A stretch of 64,000 bases of DNA from Candidatus Pedobacter colombiensis (GCA_029202485.1 CP119313.1:620001-684000); one strand, 5' to 3'. Shown: positions 53,674 to 63,120, counted from the stretch's first letter. Numbers and translations: made by a program. The notes: generated by a model from the sequence alone, not told the origin.

Positions 53674-55080
53674 TTAACGCTTTATTGGCTGAAGCCCGAA
53701 TTCTTTAGCTTTTTCAAGCATAAATTGTAACGCGTTATCGTATGTGTTTGTTATTTCGCCTTCCAGAATTGCTTCCCGGATGGCGTTTTTAATTAAGCCA
53801 ACTTCTCTTCCTGCACTTAGACCAAAAATGTCCATGATGTCGTTACCAGAGATAGGGGGTTGCCAGTTTCTGATCTTGTCTCGCTCCTCTACATCTTTGA
53901 GCTTTTGTTTTACCAGCTCAAAGTTATTGCGGTATTTTTTTATCTTATAATCATTTTTGGTGGTCACATCAGCATTGCATAGTAACATTAAGCTTTCTAT
54001 GTCTTCGCCCGCATCAAATAATAGTCTCCTTACCGCCGAGTCTGTTACCACTTCCTGCGCCAATACAATGGGGCGGAGGTGTAGCTGTACCAGCTTTTGT
54101 ACAAACTTCATCTTTTCATTCAAGGGAAGTTTAAGTTGGGCAAATATTTTAGGTACCATTCGCGCACCTTTATCTTCGTGACCATGAAAGGTCCAGCCAT
54201 GTCCATCTTCAAAACGTTTGGTGGCGGGTTTGGCTATATCGTGTAAAATTGCTGCCCAACGGAGCCAAAGGTCATGGGTAGTTTCGGAAATGTTATCGAG
54301 AACCTGTAGCGTATGGTAAAAATTATCTTTGTGCCCTTTTCCATTAATGATATCAACGCCATAAAGGGTTGCCATTTGTGGAAATATGATGTGCAACAGT
54401 CCAGTATCAAACAAGTATTTAAATCCTATTGATGGAATTGGGGACAGTATAATCTTATTCAGCTCGTCTGTTATACGTTCTTTGGAGACAATGCTAATGC
54501 GTTCTTTTTGCTTTTTTATAGCATTTATAGCCTGCTCATCGATAGTGAAATTAAGCTGGGAAGCAAAACGAATTGCACGCATCATGCGCAGGGGATCATC
54601 TGAAAAGGTAAATTCAGGATCTTGCGGTGTCCTGATCAATTTGTTGTTGAGATCAGTTATCCCATTAAAAGGATCAACTAGTTGACCATAGTTTGTTTTA
54701 TTTAGAGATATGGCCAGTGCATTAATGGTAAAGTCTCTTCTCAGCTGATCATCCTCAATTGTACCATTCTCGACAATGGGTTTACGCGAATCGGAGCGAT
54801 AAGATTCTTTTCTGGCGCCTACAAATTCTATTTCAAGATCCTGAAATTTCAGCATTGCAGTGCCAAAATTTTTAAAAACTGCAACTTTACTTTTCAGCTG
54901 TTTACCTACAAACTCCGCAAATTCAATTCCATTACCAAGTACAACAATATCAATGTCTTTAGAGGGTCTGTTCAGGAAGATATCCCTTACATAACCACCA
55001 ATTATATAGGCTTCGATATGGTGTGTGTCGGCTATGCCGGCAAGTGCTTTAAAAACAGGATGTTGTAAATGTTGTTCCAT
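53674..55080 (-). CDS. cca: CCA tRNA nucleotidyltransferase with HD domain
   Basis: This 468-residue enzyme has the polymerase-beta-type head (GGYVRDIFL at about 27, then the catalytic DID at KDIDIVV) and the tRNA-binding neck (GRDF-like RRDFTINALAIS). An HD phosphohydrolase domain follows (ILHDIAKPATK). None of the tRNAs in the window encodes CCA, so this enzyme is needed to complete them. Confidence 0.95.
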   Translation of the reverse strand: MEQHLQHPVFKALAGIADTHHIEAYIIGGYVRDIFLNRPSKDIDIVVLGNGIEFAEFVGKQLKSKVAVFKNFGTAMLKFQDLEIEFVGARKESYRSDSRKPIVENGTIEDDQLRRDFTINALAISLNKTNYGQLVDPFNGITDLNNKLIRTPQDPEFTFSDDPLRMMRAIRFASQLNFTIDEQAINAIKKQKERISIVSKERITDELNKIILSPIPSIGFKYLFDTGLLHIIFPQMATLYGVDIINGKGHKDNFYHTLQVLDNISETTHDLWLRWAAILHDIAKPATKRFEDGHGWTFHGHEDKGARMVPKIFAQLKLPLNEKMKFVQKLVQLHLRPIVLAQEVVTDSAVRRLLFDAGEDIESLMLLCNADVTTKNDYKIKKYRNNFELVKQKLKDVEERDKIRNWQPPISGNDIMDIFGLSAGREVGLIKNAIREAILEGEITNTYDNALQFMLEKAKEFGLQPIKR

Positions 55081-55106
55081 TGATGAGATTGCAAAAGTAG
55101 TAAAAC

Positions 55107-55673
55107 TTACCTTCTAATAAAGGAAAATTGACCTCCAGGCGCTAATTTCATTATGGTTGATGGCTTTTTATTGGTTTTGAGTTCTTGCTCCCAATCTACG
55201 ATATAGTCTACTCTTTCTTTTATTTCATCACTGATATCGTCGAAAAAGAGTGGTGTTGGACTACCAGATATATTTGCTGATGTTGAGGTGATGGGCTTGC
55301 GAAATCTTTGAATAAGTTGTTGGCAGAAATCGTGTTTAGCAATCCTTATCCCAATGCTTCCATCAGCATTGATTACATTTTTTGCGAGGTTTTTAGCGCC
55401 GGGAAATACGAGGGTAAGCGGGTTTTCTGCATATTCTATCAGGTCATATGCCACATCGGGTATTTCACTTACATAGCTCTGTAGTTTGGCGTCTGTATCT
55501 AAAAGAATAATGAAGCTTTTATCGGCTGCACGTCCTTTAATGTCATTGATTTTTGCGACTGCCTGCTCGTTTGTAGCGTCGCAACCAAGTCCCCATACTG
55601 TATCCGTGGGATAAAGGATCACTCCTCCGTCTTTTAAAACAGCAAGCGCCTTTTCAATTTCTGTTCTTAACAT
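55107..55673 (-). CDS. tsaC: L-threonylcarbamoyladenylate synthase (Sua5/YciO/YrdC)
   Basis: This 188-residue protein has the YrdC fold with the N-terminal YPTDTVWGLGCDATN motif. It makes threonylcarbamoyl-AMP for t6A37 in tRNA. It lacks the extra Sua5 C-terminal domain. It lies between the glycosyltransferases and cca on the same strand. Confidence 0.93.
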   Translation of the reverse strand: MLRTEIEKALAVLKDGGVILYPTDTVWGLGCDATNEQAVAKINDIKGRAADKSFIILLDTDAKLQSYVSEIPDVAYDLIEYAENPLTLVFPGAKNLAKNVINADGSIGIRIAKHDFCQQLIQRFRKPITSTSANISGSPTPLFFDDISDEIKERVDYIVDWEQELKTNKKPSTIMKLAPGGQFSFIRR

Positions 55674-55703
55674 AGGGTAAAATTACAATTTTATCCTTAC
55701 TGT

Positions 55704-56750
55704 TTAGGTATGCAGACTTTCATATATGGTCCAATAGGCTTTTGCGCATTTTTCCCAGCTAAACTGCATAGCATGCTGTGTGATCGCTTCTGCAGGATTG
55801 GTCTTTTCATAATGTTCTAAACCTTCTCTAAACACCTTTTGCATATCTGCAGGCTCAAATGTTTCGAAATAGTAAGCCAGATTACCTCCAATTTCCGGAA
55901 GAGAGGTTTTAGTAGAAAGAAAAACTGGTTTGCCAAAAAACATAGCTTCAATGGCTGGTATGCCAAAACCTTCGGCAAGGGAGGGGAAAAGAAAAGTTTT
56001 GCAATGTTTATAGTAGAGGTATTTATCTTCGCTGGATATCGGTCCGACTATTTTTACCCGGTCTGCCACCCCAAGTAATTTCGCTTGTTCCATAATCCGT
56101 GTTTTGTAGGCTTCGTCAGCCTTTCCGGCAATGATGAGCTCATAGTCATTTTCCACTAACAGGGGAAGGAGTACATGGAAGTTTTTCTTAGGGATTACCG
56201 TTCCAAGTGCAAATAAGAATGGTTTTGATGAGCTAATGTTGACATTAATGTGTTCCGGGAAGGATTTTACTACGCAGCCATTGTAAATTACAGATACAGG
56301 TTTATTCGCAATCTTTAAATGCTTTAAAATATCTTGTTTGGTAAATTCAGATATGGCAACGATATGATCGGCCATATCGACGTTATGTTGGACCTTTTTT
56401 AAATATTTCTGTTGTTTTTCAACAGATTTTTTTTCGTATAAAAAGTTCAAGTCATGAATGGTCAGTACTTTTTTAATTTGTTTATTTTTAGGGATATATA
56501 GTGTGGACTGATAGGTGGTATGCCATATGTCAATGCCTTTATACCTTGGGAAAATGAATTTATGAAAACTTTTTTGATGCAGCCCATGTATGTTTTGACT
56601 AAAGAATTTTTCATCCTCCTTGCGAATGTAAAAAATAAGCTCATCCTCTTTTGGCTTTAGTTGAAGCAAGGATTCTCCTAATTGAAGACAATATTCAAAT
56701 AAGCCGGTATACGGATATTTCATTCTTTCTGCATCAAAGACGATTTTCAT
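55704..56750 (-). CDS. glycosyltransferase family 4
   Basis: This 348-residue GT-B enzyme has a C-terminal donor-binding domain with the E-x7-E motif (AEGFGIPAIEAMFFGKPV) and the GTVIPKKNF loop. It should transfer a sugar from a nucleotide donor in surface polysaccharide or glycolipid synthesis. The donor and acceptor are unknown. It is paired with a second GT4 gene 28 nt upstream; the two are diverged paralogues. Confidence 0.88.
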   Translation of the reverse strand: MKIVFDAERMKYPYTGLFEYCLQLGESLLQLKPKEDELIFYIRKEDEKFFSQNIHGLHQKSFHKFIFPRYKGIDIWHTTYQSTLYIPKNKQIKKVLTIHDLNFLYEKKSVEKQQKYLKKVQHNVDMADHIVAISEFTKQDILKHLKIANKPVSVIYNGCVVKSFPEHINVNISSSKPFLFALGTVIPKKNFHVLLPLLVENDYELIIAGKADEAYKTRIMEQAKLLGVADRVKIVGPISSEDKYLYYKHCKTFLFPSLAEGFGIPAIEAMFFGKPVFLSTKTSLPEIGGNLAYYFETFEPADMQKVFREGLEHYEKTNPAEAITQHAMQFSWEKCAKAYWTIYESLHT

Positions 56751-56778
56751 GGCTAATATATTTAGAGTGCAAGGGGGA

Positions 56779-57909
56779 TTAGTAAGGGGGATTGTCTGCC
56801 AAGGTTTTAATATACAACTGCATCATCTGATTGCTGATATGTTCATTATTAAATTTCTGAACGTAAGCTAAACCTTTCTCTTTCATTTCTGCTTGAAGAT
56901 GAGGCTCTGCCAATATCTTATTTATGGCGTTTGCCATAGCATTATGATCGGTAGGATGAACATATATACTATCCGGGCCTCCAGCTTCTTCAAGACAAGA
57001 GCCTGTTGCAGCAACGACAGGGACATGCGTATATAATGCTTCAATGATAGGGATACCGAAGCCTTCGTATACAGATGGGTATACGAAAACGGAGGCCATT
57101 TGATAAATTACCGGAAGATCGGTAAAGGGAACGTTTTGAAGGAATAGCACACGATCGTTTAATTTGAGCTCCTGAATTTCTTTCTCCACCAGCTTATAAT
57201 AATCAGTTTTTTTCCCAATTACAACCAATTTATATGATTCATCTACGTTCTTTAATGCTTTTATTAGGCTAATTAGATTTTTTCTGGTCTCTATGGTGCC
57301 TACATTTAAAATGTATTGATCAGGTAGGTTGTATTTTGTTTTAACCAGCTTTTTTGTTTCCTCCGTTGCTGGCAATTTGAAACTGTCATCGCAGCTTTGA
57401 TAAACCACATCAATTTTATCTGGAGTGATCTTAAATAGCTGGATAATGTCTTGTTTGGTTTGCTCGCTTATAGCGATAATCCTGTCAGCATGCTTGCAGG
57501 CATATCTGGTTTTAAGATTATAGATAAAACGATCAATGACTCCATAATTTTCCGGGAATTTGATGAAGATCAGATCATGTATAGTGACAATAGAAGGGAT
57601 ACCTGTTTTGTGTATGCCAATCGGGAGCTCATGACTTAGGCCATGATAAAGATCTATCCTGTCTTTTAGTAGTTGGGCTTTAATGCCTAAACTTCTCCAA
57701 AAAGGTCTTTTTTTTGTGGGTAATTTGAGATAGATTCCCTTAGTATTGGTAAAAGCATTTATCTGAGGAATGTTTTTTACTTTGGGACTATAAACGAAAT
57801 ATTGGTTTTGAGGGAAATATTTTGCCAGGTGGGCAATTAACGAGCGGCTATAGTTACCTAAACCGGTCAGATTATTTGCTGCTCTTTTTCCATCAAAACC
57901 AATATTCAT
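56779..57909 (-). CDS. glycosyltransferase family 4
   Basis: This 376-residue GT4 enzyme has an N-terminal GT-B domain (GLGNYSRSLI, LYHGLSHELPIGI) and the donor domain with NVGTIETRKNL and E-x7-E in YEGFGIPIIEALYTHVP. It is 4 nt from dapD upstream. No polymerase, flippase or other polysaccharide gene is nearby. Confidence 0.9.
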   Translation of the reverse strand: MNIGFDGKRAANNLTGLGNYSRSLIAHLAKYFPQNQYFVYSPKVKNIPQINAFTNTKGIYLKLPTKKRPFWRSLGIKAQLLKDRIDLYHGLSHELPIGIHKTGIPSIVTIHDLIFIKFPENYGVIDRFIYNLKTRYACKHADRIIAISEQTKQDIIQLFKITPDKIDVVYQSCDDSFKLPATEETKKLVKTKYNLPDQYILNVGTIETRKNLISLIKALKNVDESYKLVVIGKKTDYYKLVEKEIQELKLNDRVLFLQNVPFTDLPVIYQMASVFVYPSVYEGFGIPIIEALYTHVPVVAATGSCLEEAGGPDSIYVHPTDHNAMANAINKILAEPHLQAEMKEKGLAYVQKFNNEHISNQMMQLYIKTLADNPPY

Positions 57910-57913
57910 TATA

Positions 57914-58732
57914 TTATACCGCTACATTGTTTTCTCTCAAAGCATCATTAAGAGAAGTTTTTTTGTCGGTTGATTCTTTACGTTTGCCAATGATAAGGGC
58001 ACAAGGTACTTGATATTCACCAGCAGGGAATTTTTTAGCATAGCTACCAGGGATTACAACTGAGCGGGCAGGAACAATACCTTTATACTCAACAGGAGTA
58101 GGGCCTGTAACATCGATGATTTTTGTAGATGCGGTTAATACTACATTTGCACCTAGTACGGCTTCTTTTTCTACACGAACGCCTTCAACAACAATGGCTC
58201 TTGATCCAAGGAAACAGTTGTCTTCGATAATTACAGGAGCTGCCTGAATTGGTTCTAAAACGCCACCAATACCAACACCGCCGCTTAAGTGTACGTGTTT
58301 TCCAATTTGAGCACATGAGCCTACTGTTGCCCAGGTATCTACCATTGTACCTTCATCAACATAAGCACCAATGTTTACATAAGAAGGCATCATAATTACA
58401 CCTTTAGCTAAGTAAGCACCATAACGGGCACTAGCACCAGGAACAACTCTTACACCTATTTCTTTGTAATTGGTTTTTAATTTCATTTTATCATGAAAAA
58501 CAAAAGGACCAACTTCAATTTCCTTCATTTGTCTGATTGGGAAATAAAGTATAACTGCTTTTTTTATCCATTCATTAATGCCCCAGGAGTTAAGTACGGG
58601 TTCTGCAACACGTAATTCCCCTTTATCTAACTGCATAACTACAGTTTCAATTGCTTCGCAATGTTCGCTATATTCTAATAAAGTTCTGTCTTCCCAAGCG
58701 GCTTCTACCAACTTTTTTAATTCTGCTATCAT
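57914..58732 (-). CDS. dapD: 2,3,4,5-tetrahydropyridine-2,6-dicarboxylate N-succinyltransferase
   Basis: This 272-residue enzyme acts in the succinylase branch of lysine and diaminopimelate synthesis. The central left-handed beta-helix is seen as hexapeptide repeats (GAYVDEGTMVDTWATVGSCAQIG region, about residues 120-225). It is the first gene of the dapD-GT-GT-tsaC-cca run. Confidence 0.95.
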   Translation of the reverse strand: MIAELKKLVEAAWEDRTLLEYSEHCEAIETVVMQLDKGELRVAEPVLNSWGINEWIKKAVILYFPIRQMKEIEVGPFVFHDKMKLKTNYKEIGVRVVPGASARYGAYLAKGVIMMPSYVNIGAYVDEGTMVDTWATVGSCAQIGKHVHLSGGVGIGGVLEPIQAAPVIIEDNCFLGSRAIVVEGVRVEKEAVLGANVVLTASTKIIDVTGPTPVEYKGIVPARSVVIPGSYAKKFPAGEYQVPCALIIGKRKESTDKKTSLNDALRENNVAV

Positions 58733-58796
58733 GATCGTTTGTTATTTTTTGACAAAATAAATCAAATTTATGTATTGACGATGTGTTTTCTTAATG

Positions 58797-58804
58797 TATT
58801 TTTG
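58797..58804 (+). promoter_or_regulatory. promoter of the Hsp15-like gene
   Basis: TTG at 58774-58776 and TATTTTTG at 58797-58804 have a 20-nt spacer. The -7 box ends 6 nt before the ATG, so the transcript would be almost leaderless. Confidence 0.55.
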
Positions 58805-58810
58805 ATTTTT

Positions 58811-59209
58811 ATGGCTGAACAAGAAAAATTACGGATAGATAAATACTTATGGGCAATAAGATTATTTAAGACCAGAAGTCTGGCTACTGAAGCCTGCAAA
58901 GCCGGTCGTGTAAAATTTAATGGTCAAAATCTTAAGGCTTCGGCAATTGTAAAACCCGGGGATGTTTACCAGGTATCTAAAGGAATAGAGAAGAAGGTGA
59001 TCGAGGTAGTGGAGCTTTTGTACAATAGAGTAGAAGCGAAGATCGCCGTTACCAAGTATAAAGATATTACCCCCATTGAAGAAACACATAGTTTTAAATC
59101 GATGTTTCATGCACCTGCACTTAAGAGAGACCGTGGTACTGGCAGACCTACTAAAAAAGACAGGCGCGAAACAGACGATTTGATAGGAGGGATGTTTGAA
59201 GAGGATTAG
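58811..59209 (+). CDS. S4-domain RNA-binding protein, Hsp15-like
   Basis: This 132-residue protein has an N-terminal S4 domain (RIDKYLWAIRLFKTRSLATEACKAGRVKFNG, read in parts) and a basic C-terminal tail (RDRGTGRPTKKDRRE). Hsp15 of E. coli binds stalled 50S-nascent chain complexes. The start at 58811 (MAEQEKLRIDKY) fits the family; a longer frame from 58739 would add a hydrophobic stretch not expected. Confidence 0.9.
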   Translation: MAEQEKLRIDKYLWAIRLFKTRSLATEACKAGRVKFNGQNLKASAIVKPGDVYQVSKGIEKKVIEVVELLYNRVEAKIAVTKYKDITPIEETHSFKSMFHAPALKRDRGTGRPTKKDRRETDDLIGGMFEED

Positions 59210-59231
59210 TTATAACTATCCATTGCCAGCG

Positions 59232-59705
59232 CTAATACTCTATTTTAATAGTGCTTTTTTCCCATAATTTGAAAGCCTGAAGCGCTTCATCTCTCATCAT
59301 TTGTTTGATCGGTAGTTTGCGTTTGTTCATAGGCTTTTCCAATTCATCGTAGATAAATTTATCACTAAAACCGATGTGTTCAGCATCCTGTTTAGTGTTG
59401 GCATAATAGATTGCATCGATTCTAGCCCAATAAACTGCGCTTAAACACATAGGGCAGGGCTCGCAACTGGTGTAAATTACGCATCCGCTTAAGTCAAACG
59501 TTTTTAATCTTTTGCAGGCTATGCGTATTGCCGATACCTCTGCATGAGCGGTTGGGTCATTTGTTGATGTTACCTTGTTAGCGCTTCTAGCTATCACTTT
59601 TCCATCTTTAACAACCAAGGCACCAAATGGACCTCCTGTACTATCCATGACATTCTTTTCTGAGAGTCGGATAGCCATTTTCATAAATTTTTCGTGTTGA
59701 TTCAT
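59232..59705 (-). CDS. guanine/cytidine-type nucleoside deaminase
   Basis: This 157-residue zinc deaminase has HAEVSAIR and PCEPCPMC, the metal-binding and catalytic motifs of the CDA fold. It resembles guanine deaminases of the GuaD/YfhC group, so guanine is the likely substrate. Starts at 59714 (MTKMNQ) or 59705 (MNQHEK) are possible. Farther upstream the frame runs into the ompH terminator and is rejected. Confidence 0.85.
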   Translation of the reverse strand: MNQHEKFMKMAIRLSEKNVMDSTGGPFGALVVKDGKVIARSANKVTSTNDPTAHAEVSAIRIACKRLKTFDLSGCVIYTSCEPCPMCLSAVYWARIDAIYYANTKQDAEHIGFSDKFIYDELEKPMNKRKLPIKQMMRDEALQAFKLWEKSTIKIEY

Positions 59706-59725
59706 CTTTGTCATAATTAAATTGC

Positions 59726-59758
59726 ACAAAAAAAATGCCCCGATTGAGCGGGGCATTT
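59726..59758 (-). terminator. intrinsic terminator of the ompH gene
   Basis: AAATGCCCC/GGGGCATTT (9 bp, 8-nt loop) is followed on the minus strand by a run of T. It lies 19 nt after the ompH stop and before the deaminase start. Confidence 0.85.
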
Positions 59759-59776
59759 CATTTTTGTAATAAATGA

Positions 59777-60370
59777 TTATTTTTTGTAAGCTTCATTTAA
59801 ACCAACAATAACTTCGCTGGTTACATCTAAGCTTTCATCAGCAAATAAAATTGTACCGTTTCCTTTTGAGTAACCCAATACCATTTTATAGCCTTTTTTC
59901 TTTGCGTACTCTTTTAAATAGTCAGCAACTTTATCGTATAATTTTTCGTTTTCTGCAGCTTGTTCATTTTGAATTGCAGCTCCGGCATTTTGGCTATATG
60001 CTTGCAACTCTTGTTGTTTACGTGCTAGTCTTTCTTCTGTTGAAGCTCTTTGATCAGCAGGTAGGGTATTTGCCTGTACCTGTTGCTGATATTGTGCAAC
60101 TTCACGCTGAAAAGCCTGTTGTTTTGAAGCAAGGTCTGTTTGCGCGGTTTTAGATTTAGCTTCTAATTTTACTTTAAGATCTTTAAAGTAATGATATTTG
60201 GTTAGTAGTGAATCAGAGTTTACATAAACAATTTTCTCACTGTTTGGAACTGTAGTTGAGTCAGTTTTTTTAGTAGTAGTGCCTTTATCATCCTTATTTT
60301 GGCATGATGCCATTACAGAAACCAGGGCAACTGCAGTAGCAATACCGCCTAATTTTAATGTTGTCTTCAT
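59777..60370 (-). CDS. OmpH/Skp-family lipoprotein
   Basis: This 197-residue protein has a lipoprotein signal (VSVMASC, Cys23) and then a Skp-like region: a beta strand (KIVYVNSDSLLTKY), a long coiled coil (about residues 65-140) and a C-terminal strand. Skp is a periplasmic chaperone for outer-membrane proteins. The lipid anchor, instead of a free periplasmic form, is common in Bacteroidota. Confidence 0.88.
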   Translation of the reverse strand: MKTTLKLGGIATAVALVSVMASCQNKDDKGTTTKKTDSTTVPNSEKIVYVNSDSLLTKYHYFKDLKVKLEAKSKTAQTDLASKQQAFQREVAQYQQQVQANTLPADQRASTEERLARKQQELQAYSQNAGAAIQNEQAAENEKLYDKVADYLKEYAKKKGYKMVLGYSKGNGTILFADESLDVTSEVIVGLNEAYKK

Positions 60371-60558
60371 TTATATTAATTGTTCTTTTTTGTCAAAAAA
60401 TAGTTTTTATATCTGTTTTATAAGCCTGATAGAGCTCAATTGATCCCCATTTGGTTTATCTTTTATGGATAAATTTCAACAAATATAAAATTTCAAAATC
60501 AGTATCCTAAGGAAGTGCGTTTTTTAGAATGTTTTTAGGCCATTATTTGGTCAAATAG

Positions 60559-60567
60559 TTATCCACA
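60559..60567 (+). promoter_or_regulatory. DnaA box upstream of gyrB
   Basis: TTATCCACA, a perfect DnaA box, lies 58 nt before the gyrB ATG. A second site one mismatch away (TTATCCATA on the minus strand) is at 60464-60472. It may tie gyrB expression to DnaA, or be a chance match. Confidence 0.45.
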
Positions 60568-60601
60568 TTTGCCTTAAATTGACCATAATTGGTTAAATTT
60601 G
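60568..60601 (+). promoter_or_regulatory. promoter of gyrB
   Basis: TTTG at 60568-60571 and TAAATTTG at 60594-60601 with a 22-nt spacer, slightly long. The -7 box fits exactly and lies 24 nt before the ATG. The DnaA box directly abuts the -33 element. Confidence 0.55.
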
Positions 60602-60625
60602 AATCTTATTGTTTTATAAAAAAAA

Positions 60626-62584
60626 ATGAGCGAAGAAAAAGATCCAAAGTCAAATTATTCGGCAGATAATATACAGGTATTAGAAGGATTGGAAGCGGTG
60701 CGTAAGCGCCCTTCGATGTATATAGGTGATACCGGAATTAAAGGTTTACATCACCTTGTGTATGAGGTAGTAGACAACTCAATCGATGAGGCATTGGCAG
60801 GCCATGCTGATACTATTTATGTAAGTATTTTAAAAGACAACTCGATTAGGGTTGAGGATAATGGACGTGGTATTCCTACAGGAATCAATACCAAGGAGCA
60901 AAAATCAGCATTAGAAATTGTAATGACTGTACTGCATGCTGGTGGTAAATTTGATAAGGATACCTACAAAGTATCTGGAGGTTTGCACGGTGTGGGGGTA
61001 AGTTGCGTTAACGCGTTGTCTACGCATTTAAAAGCTGAGGTACATCGTGAAGGTAAGATTTGGGTACAGGAGTATAACATTGGTAAACCGCTTTATGATG
61101 TTAAGTCTATTGGTGATACAGATAAACGTGGTACAATTGTAACGTTTACTCCCGATCCGACTATCTTTACACAAACTACAGAGTATCGTTATGATACTTT
61201 AGCATCAAGGCTAAGGGAGCTTTCTTTCCTTAACAAAGGGATTAAGTTGACTTTAACCGATGAGCGTGAAGTAGGTGAAGATGGTAAATTTCTGTCAGAA
61301 TTGTTCCACTCAGAAGGTGGTCTGAAGGAATTTGTTCAATTCCTTGATGGAACTCGTCCTTCATTAATTCCTGAACCAATCTATGTTGAAGGTATTAAAA
61401 ATGGAATTCCTGTAGAGCTTGCTTTACAGTATAATGATAGTTATTCTGAAAATGTTCATTCTTATGTGAACAATATCAATACCCACGAAGGTGGTACCCA
61501 TATTGCTGGTTTTAGAAGAGGTTTAACCAGAACATTGAAAGCTTATGCTGATAAGTCAGGCTTACTTAAAAATGTAAAGTTTGAGATTACAGGTGATGAC
61601 TTTAGGGAAGGTTTAACGGCTGTGGTTTCTGTCAAAGTTCAGGAACCTCAGTTTGAAGGTCAGACAAAAACCAAATTGGGTAACTCTGAGGTGATGGGTG
61701 CGGTAGATATTGCCGTTGGTGAAGCTTTGGGTATTTATCTTGAAGAATATCCGAAAGAAGCCAAGATGATCGTTAATAAGGTTATTCTTGCCGCAACAGC
61801 TCGTGCTGCAGCACGTAAGGCTCGCGAAATGGTTCAACGTAAAAGTGTTATGGGCGGTTCAGGCTTACCTGGTAAACTTGCCGATTGTTCTGATAGTGAT
61901 CCGGAAAAATGCGAGTTGTACCTGGTGGAGGGAGACTCTGCGGGTGGTACTGCTAAGCAGGGCCGCGACCGTAACTTCCAGGCTATACTTCCATTGAAAG
62001 GAAAGATCCTGAATGTGGAGAAGGCAATGGAGCATAAGATCTATGAAAATGATGAGATCAAGAATATGTTTACCGCTCTTGGTGTAAGTATAGGAACTCC
62101 TGAAGATGATAAAGCATTGAATTTAACTAAGCTACGTTACCACAAGATTGTGATCATGACGGATGCTGATATCGATGGATCTCACATCACTACACTTATT
62201 CTAACTTTCTTCTTTAGATATATGAAAGCACTTATTGAGGCCGGTTATGTTTACATTGCCGCGCCACCTTTATATCAGGTTAAAAAAGGTAAAGAGTTTG
62301 AATATTGCTGGAATGATGTACAACGTGATGCTGCTGTACAACGTTTAAAAGGTGCTGGTAAAGAAGAAAGTGTACATATTCAGCGCTATAAAGGTTTGGG
62401 TGAGATGAACGCAGAGCAGCTTTGGGATACGACCTTAAATCCTGCTACACGTACTTTGATGCAAGCGAGTATAGAGAATGCAGCTGAGTGTGATCATACG
62501 TTTTCTATGTTGATGGGTGATGAGGTTGCTCCACGTAGAGAGTTTATTGAGCGTAATGCTAAGTATGCGAAGATTGACGCATAA
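60626..62584 (+). CDS. gyrB: DNA gyrase subunit B
   Basis: This 652-residue type IIA topoisomerase subunit has the GHKL ATPase domain (VDNSIDEALAGH, DNGRGIPTG, GGLHGVG), the transducer and the Toprim domain (EGDSAGGTAKQGRDR and DADIDGSHI). Length and the QRYKGLGEMN segment are normal. gyrA is not in the window. Confidence 0.97.
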   Translation: MSEEKDPKSNYSADNIQVLEGLEAVRKRPSMYIGDTGIKGLHHLVYEVVDNSIDEALAGHADTIYVSILKDNSIRVEDNGRGIPTGINTKEQKSALEIVMTVLHAGGKFDKDTYKVSGGLHGVGVSCVNALSTHLKAEVHREGKIWVQEYNIGKPLYDVKSIGDTDKRGTIVTFTPDPTIFTQTTEYRYDTLASRLRELSFLNKGIKLTLTDEREVGEDGKFLSELFHSEGGLKEFVQFLDGTRPSLIPEPIYVEGIKNGIPVELALQYNDSYSENVHSYVNNINTHEGGTHIAGFRRGLTRTLKAYADKSGLLKNVKFEITGDDFREGLTAVVSVKVQEPQFEGQTKTKLGNSEVMGAVDIAVGEALGIYLEEYPKEAKMIVNKVILAATARAAARKAREMVQRKSVMGGSGLPGKLADCSDSDPEKCELYLVEGDSAGGTAKQGRDRNFQAILPLKGKILNVEKAMEHKIYENDEIKNMFTALGVSIGTPEDDKALNLTKLRYHKIVIMTDADIDGSHITTLILTFFFRYMKALIEAGYVYIAAPPLYQVKKGKEFEYCWNDVQRDAAVQRLKGAGKEESVHIQRYKGLGEMNAEQLWDTTLNPATRTLMQASIENAAECDHTFSMLMGDEVAPRREFIERNAKYAKIDA

Positions 62585-62600
62585 CAGGTAAAGTGATTTT

Positions 62601-62659
62601 ACTCCAATATAACAAGAAAAGGACCATTGCGGTCCTTTTCTTGTTATATTGGAGTTTTT
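62601..62659 (+). terminator. unusually long perfect terminator of gyrB
   Basis: A perfect 25-bp stem (62601-62625 with 62631-62655) around loop ATTGC, followed by TTTTG. It is more than twice as long as the other terminators here. Confidence 0.85.
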
Positions 62660-62690
62660 GTGAGTGATGCTGTTTATTTGTGGATACCTT

Positions 62691-63119
62691 TTATTTCTTA
62701 TATAAGAACATTTTCATTTTCTTATAATTGATAACCGCATGGAATTTTAACAACAGGTCACCACCAATAATGGCGCTGATTGGCGGATGCCCCAATCCTT
62801 CGTACGCTTGGTTTACGGCTTCTAAATCAAGTGCCACAGTCTCATAATCTTTTAAAACCAAACTCCCTATCTTTAATTTAGGAATATTTGCCTGCAAGGT
62901 GCTGGATGTGGTAAAGAGCGTGGTGGCATGTGCTTCTTCAGTGTGTTCCAGTTCTTTAATATGAGTTTGAATAAACGTTTTATCAAAAACAGATCTGGAA
63001 GCGCCAGTGTCAACTACTGCGAATAACTTTTGTCCAAAAACAACAATTTCCACCAAAAGGTGGAAACCGTCGTCTTGTAAGTTTATTAAGGTTAGGGGAA
63101 CAGAAATTGTTCTCATCAA
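62691..63119 (-). CDS. retropepsin-like aspartic protease family protein
   Basis: This 142-residue protein has the single-domain aspartic-protease signature: AVVDTGASRSVFD (catalytic Asp in DTGAS, about residues 36-40) and a matching hydrophobic-hydrophobic-Gly motif near the C-terminus (ISAIIGGDLL). It has no signal peptide. Such proteins would act as homodimers; no substrate is known. It starts 1 nt after the mdh stop. Confidence 0.85.
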   Translation of the reverse strand: MMRTISVPLTLINLQDDGFHLLVEIVVFGQKLFAVVDTGASRSVFDKTFIQTHIKELEHTEEAHATTLFTTSSTLQANIPKLKIGSLVLKDYETVALDLEAVNQAYEGLGHPPISAIIGGDLLLKFHAVINYKKMKMFLYKK

Positions 63120-63120
63120 A

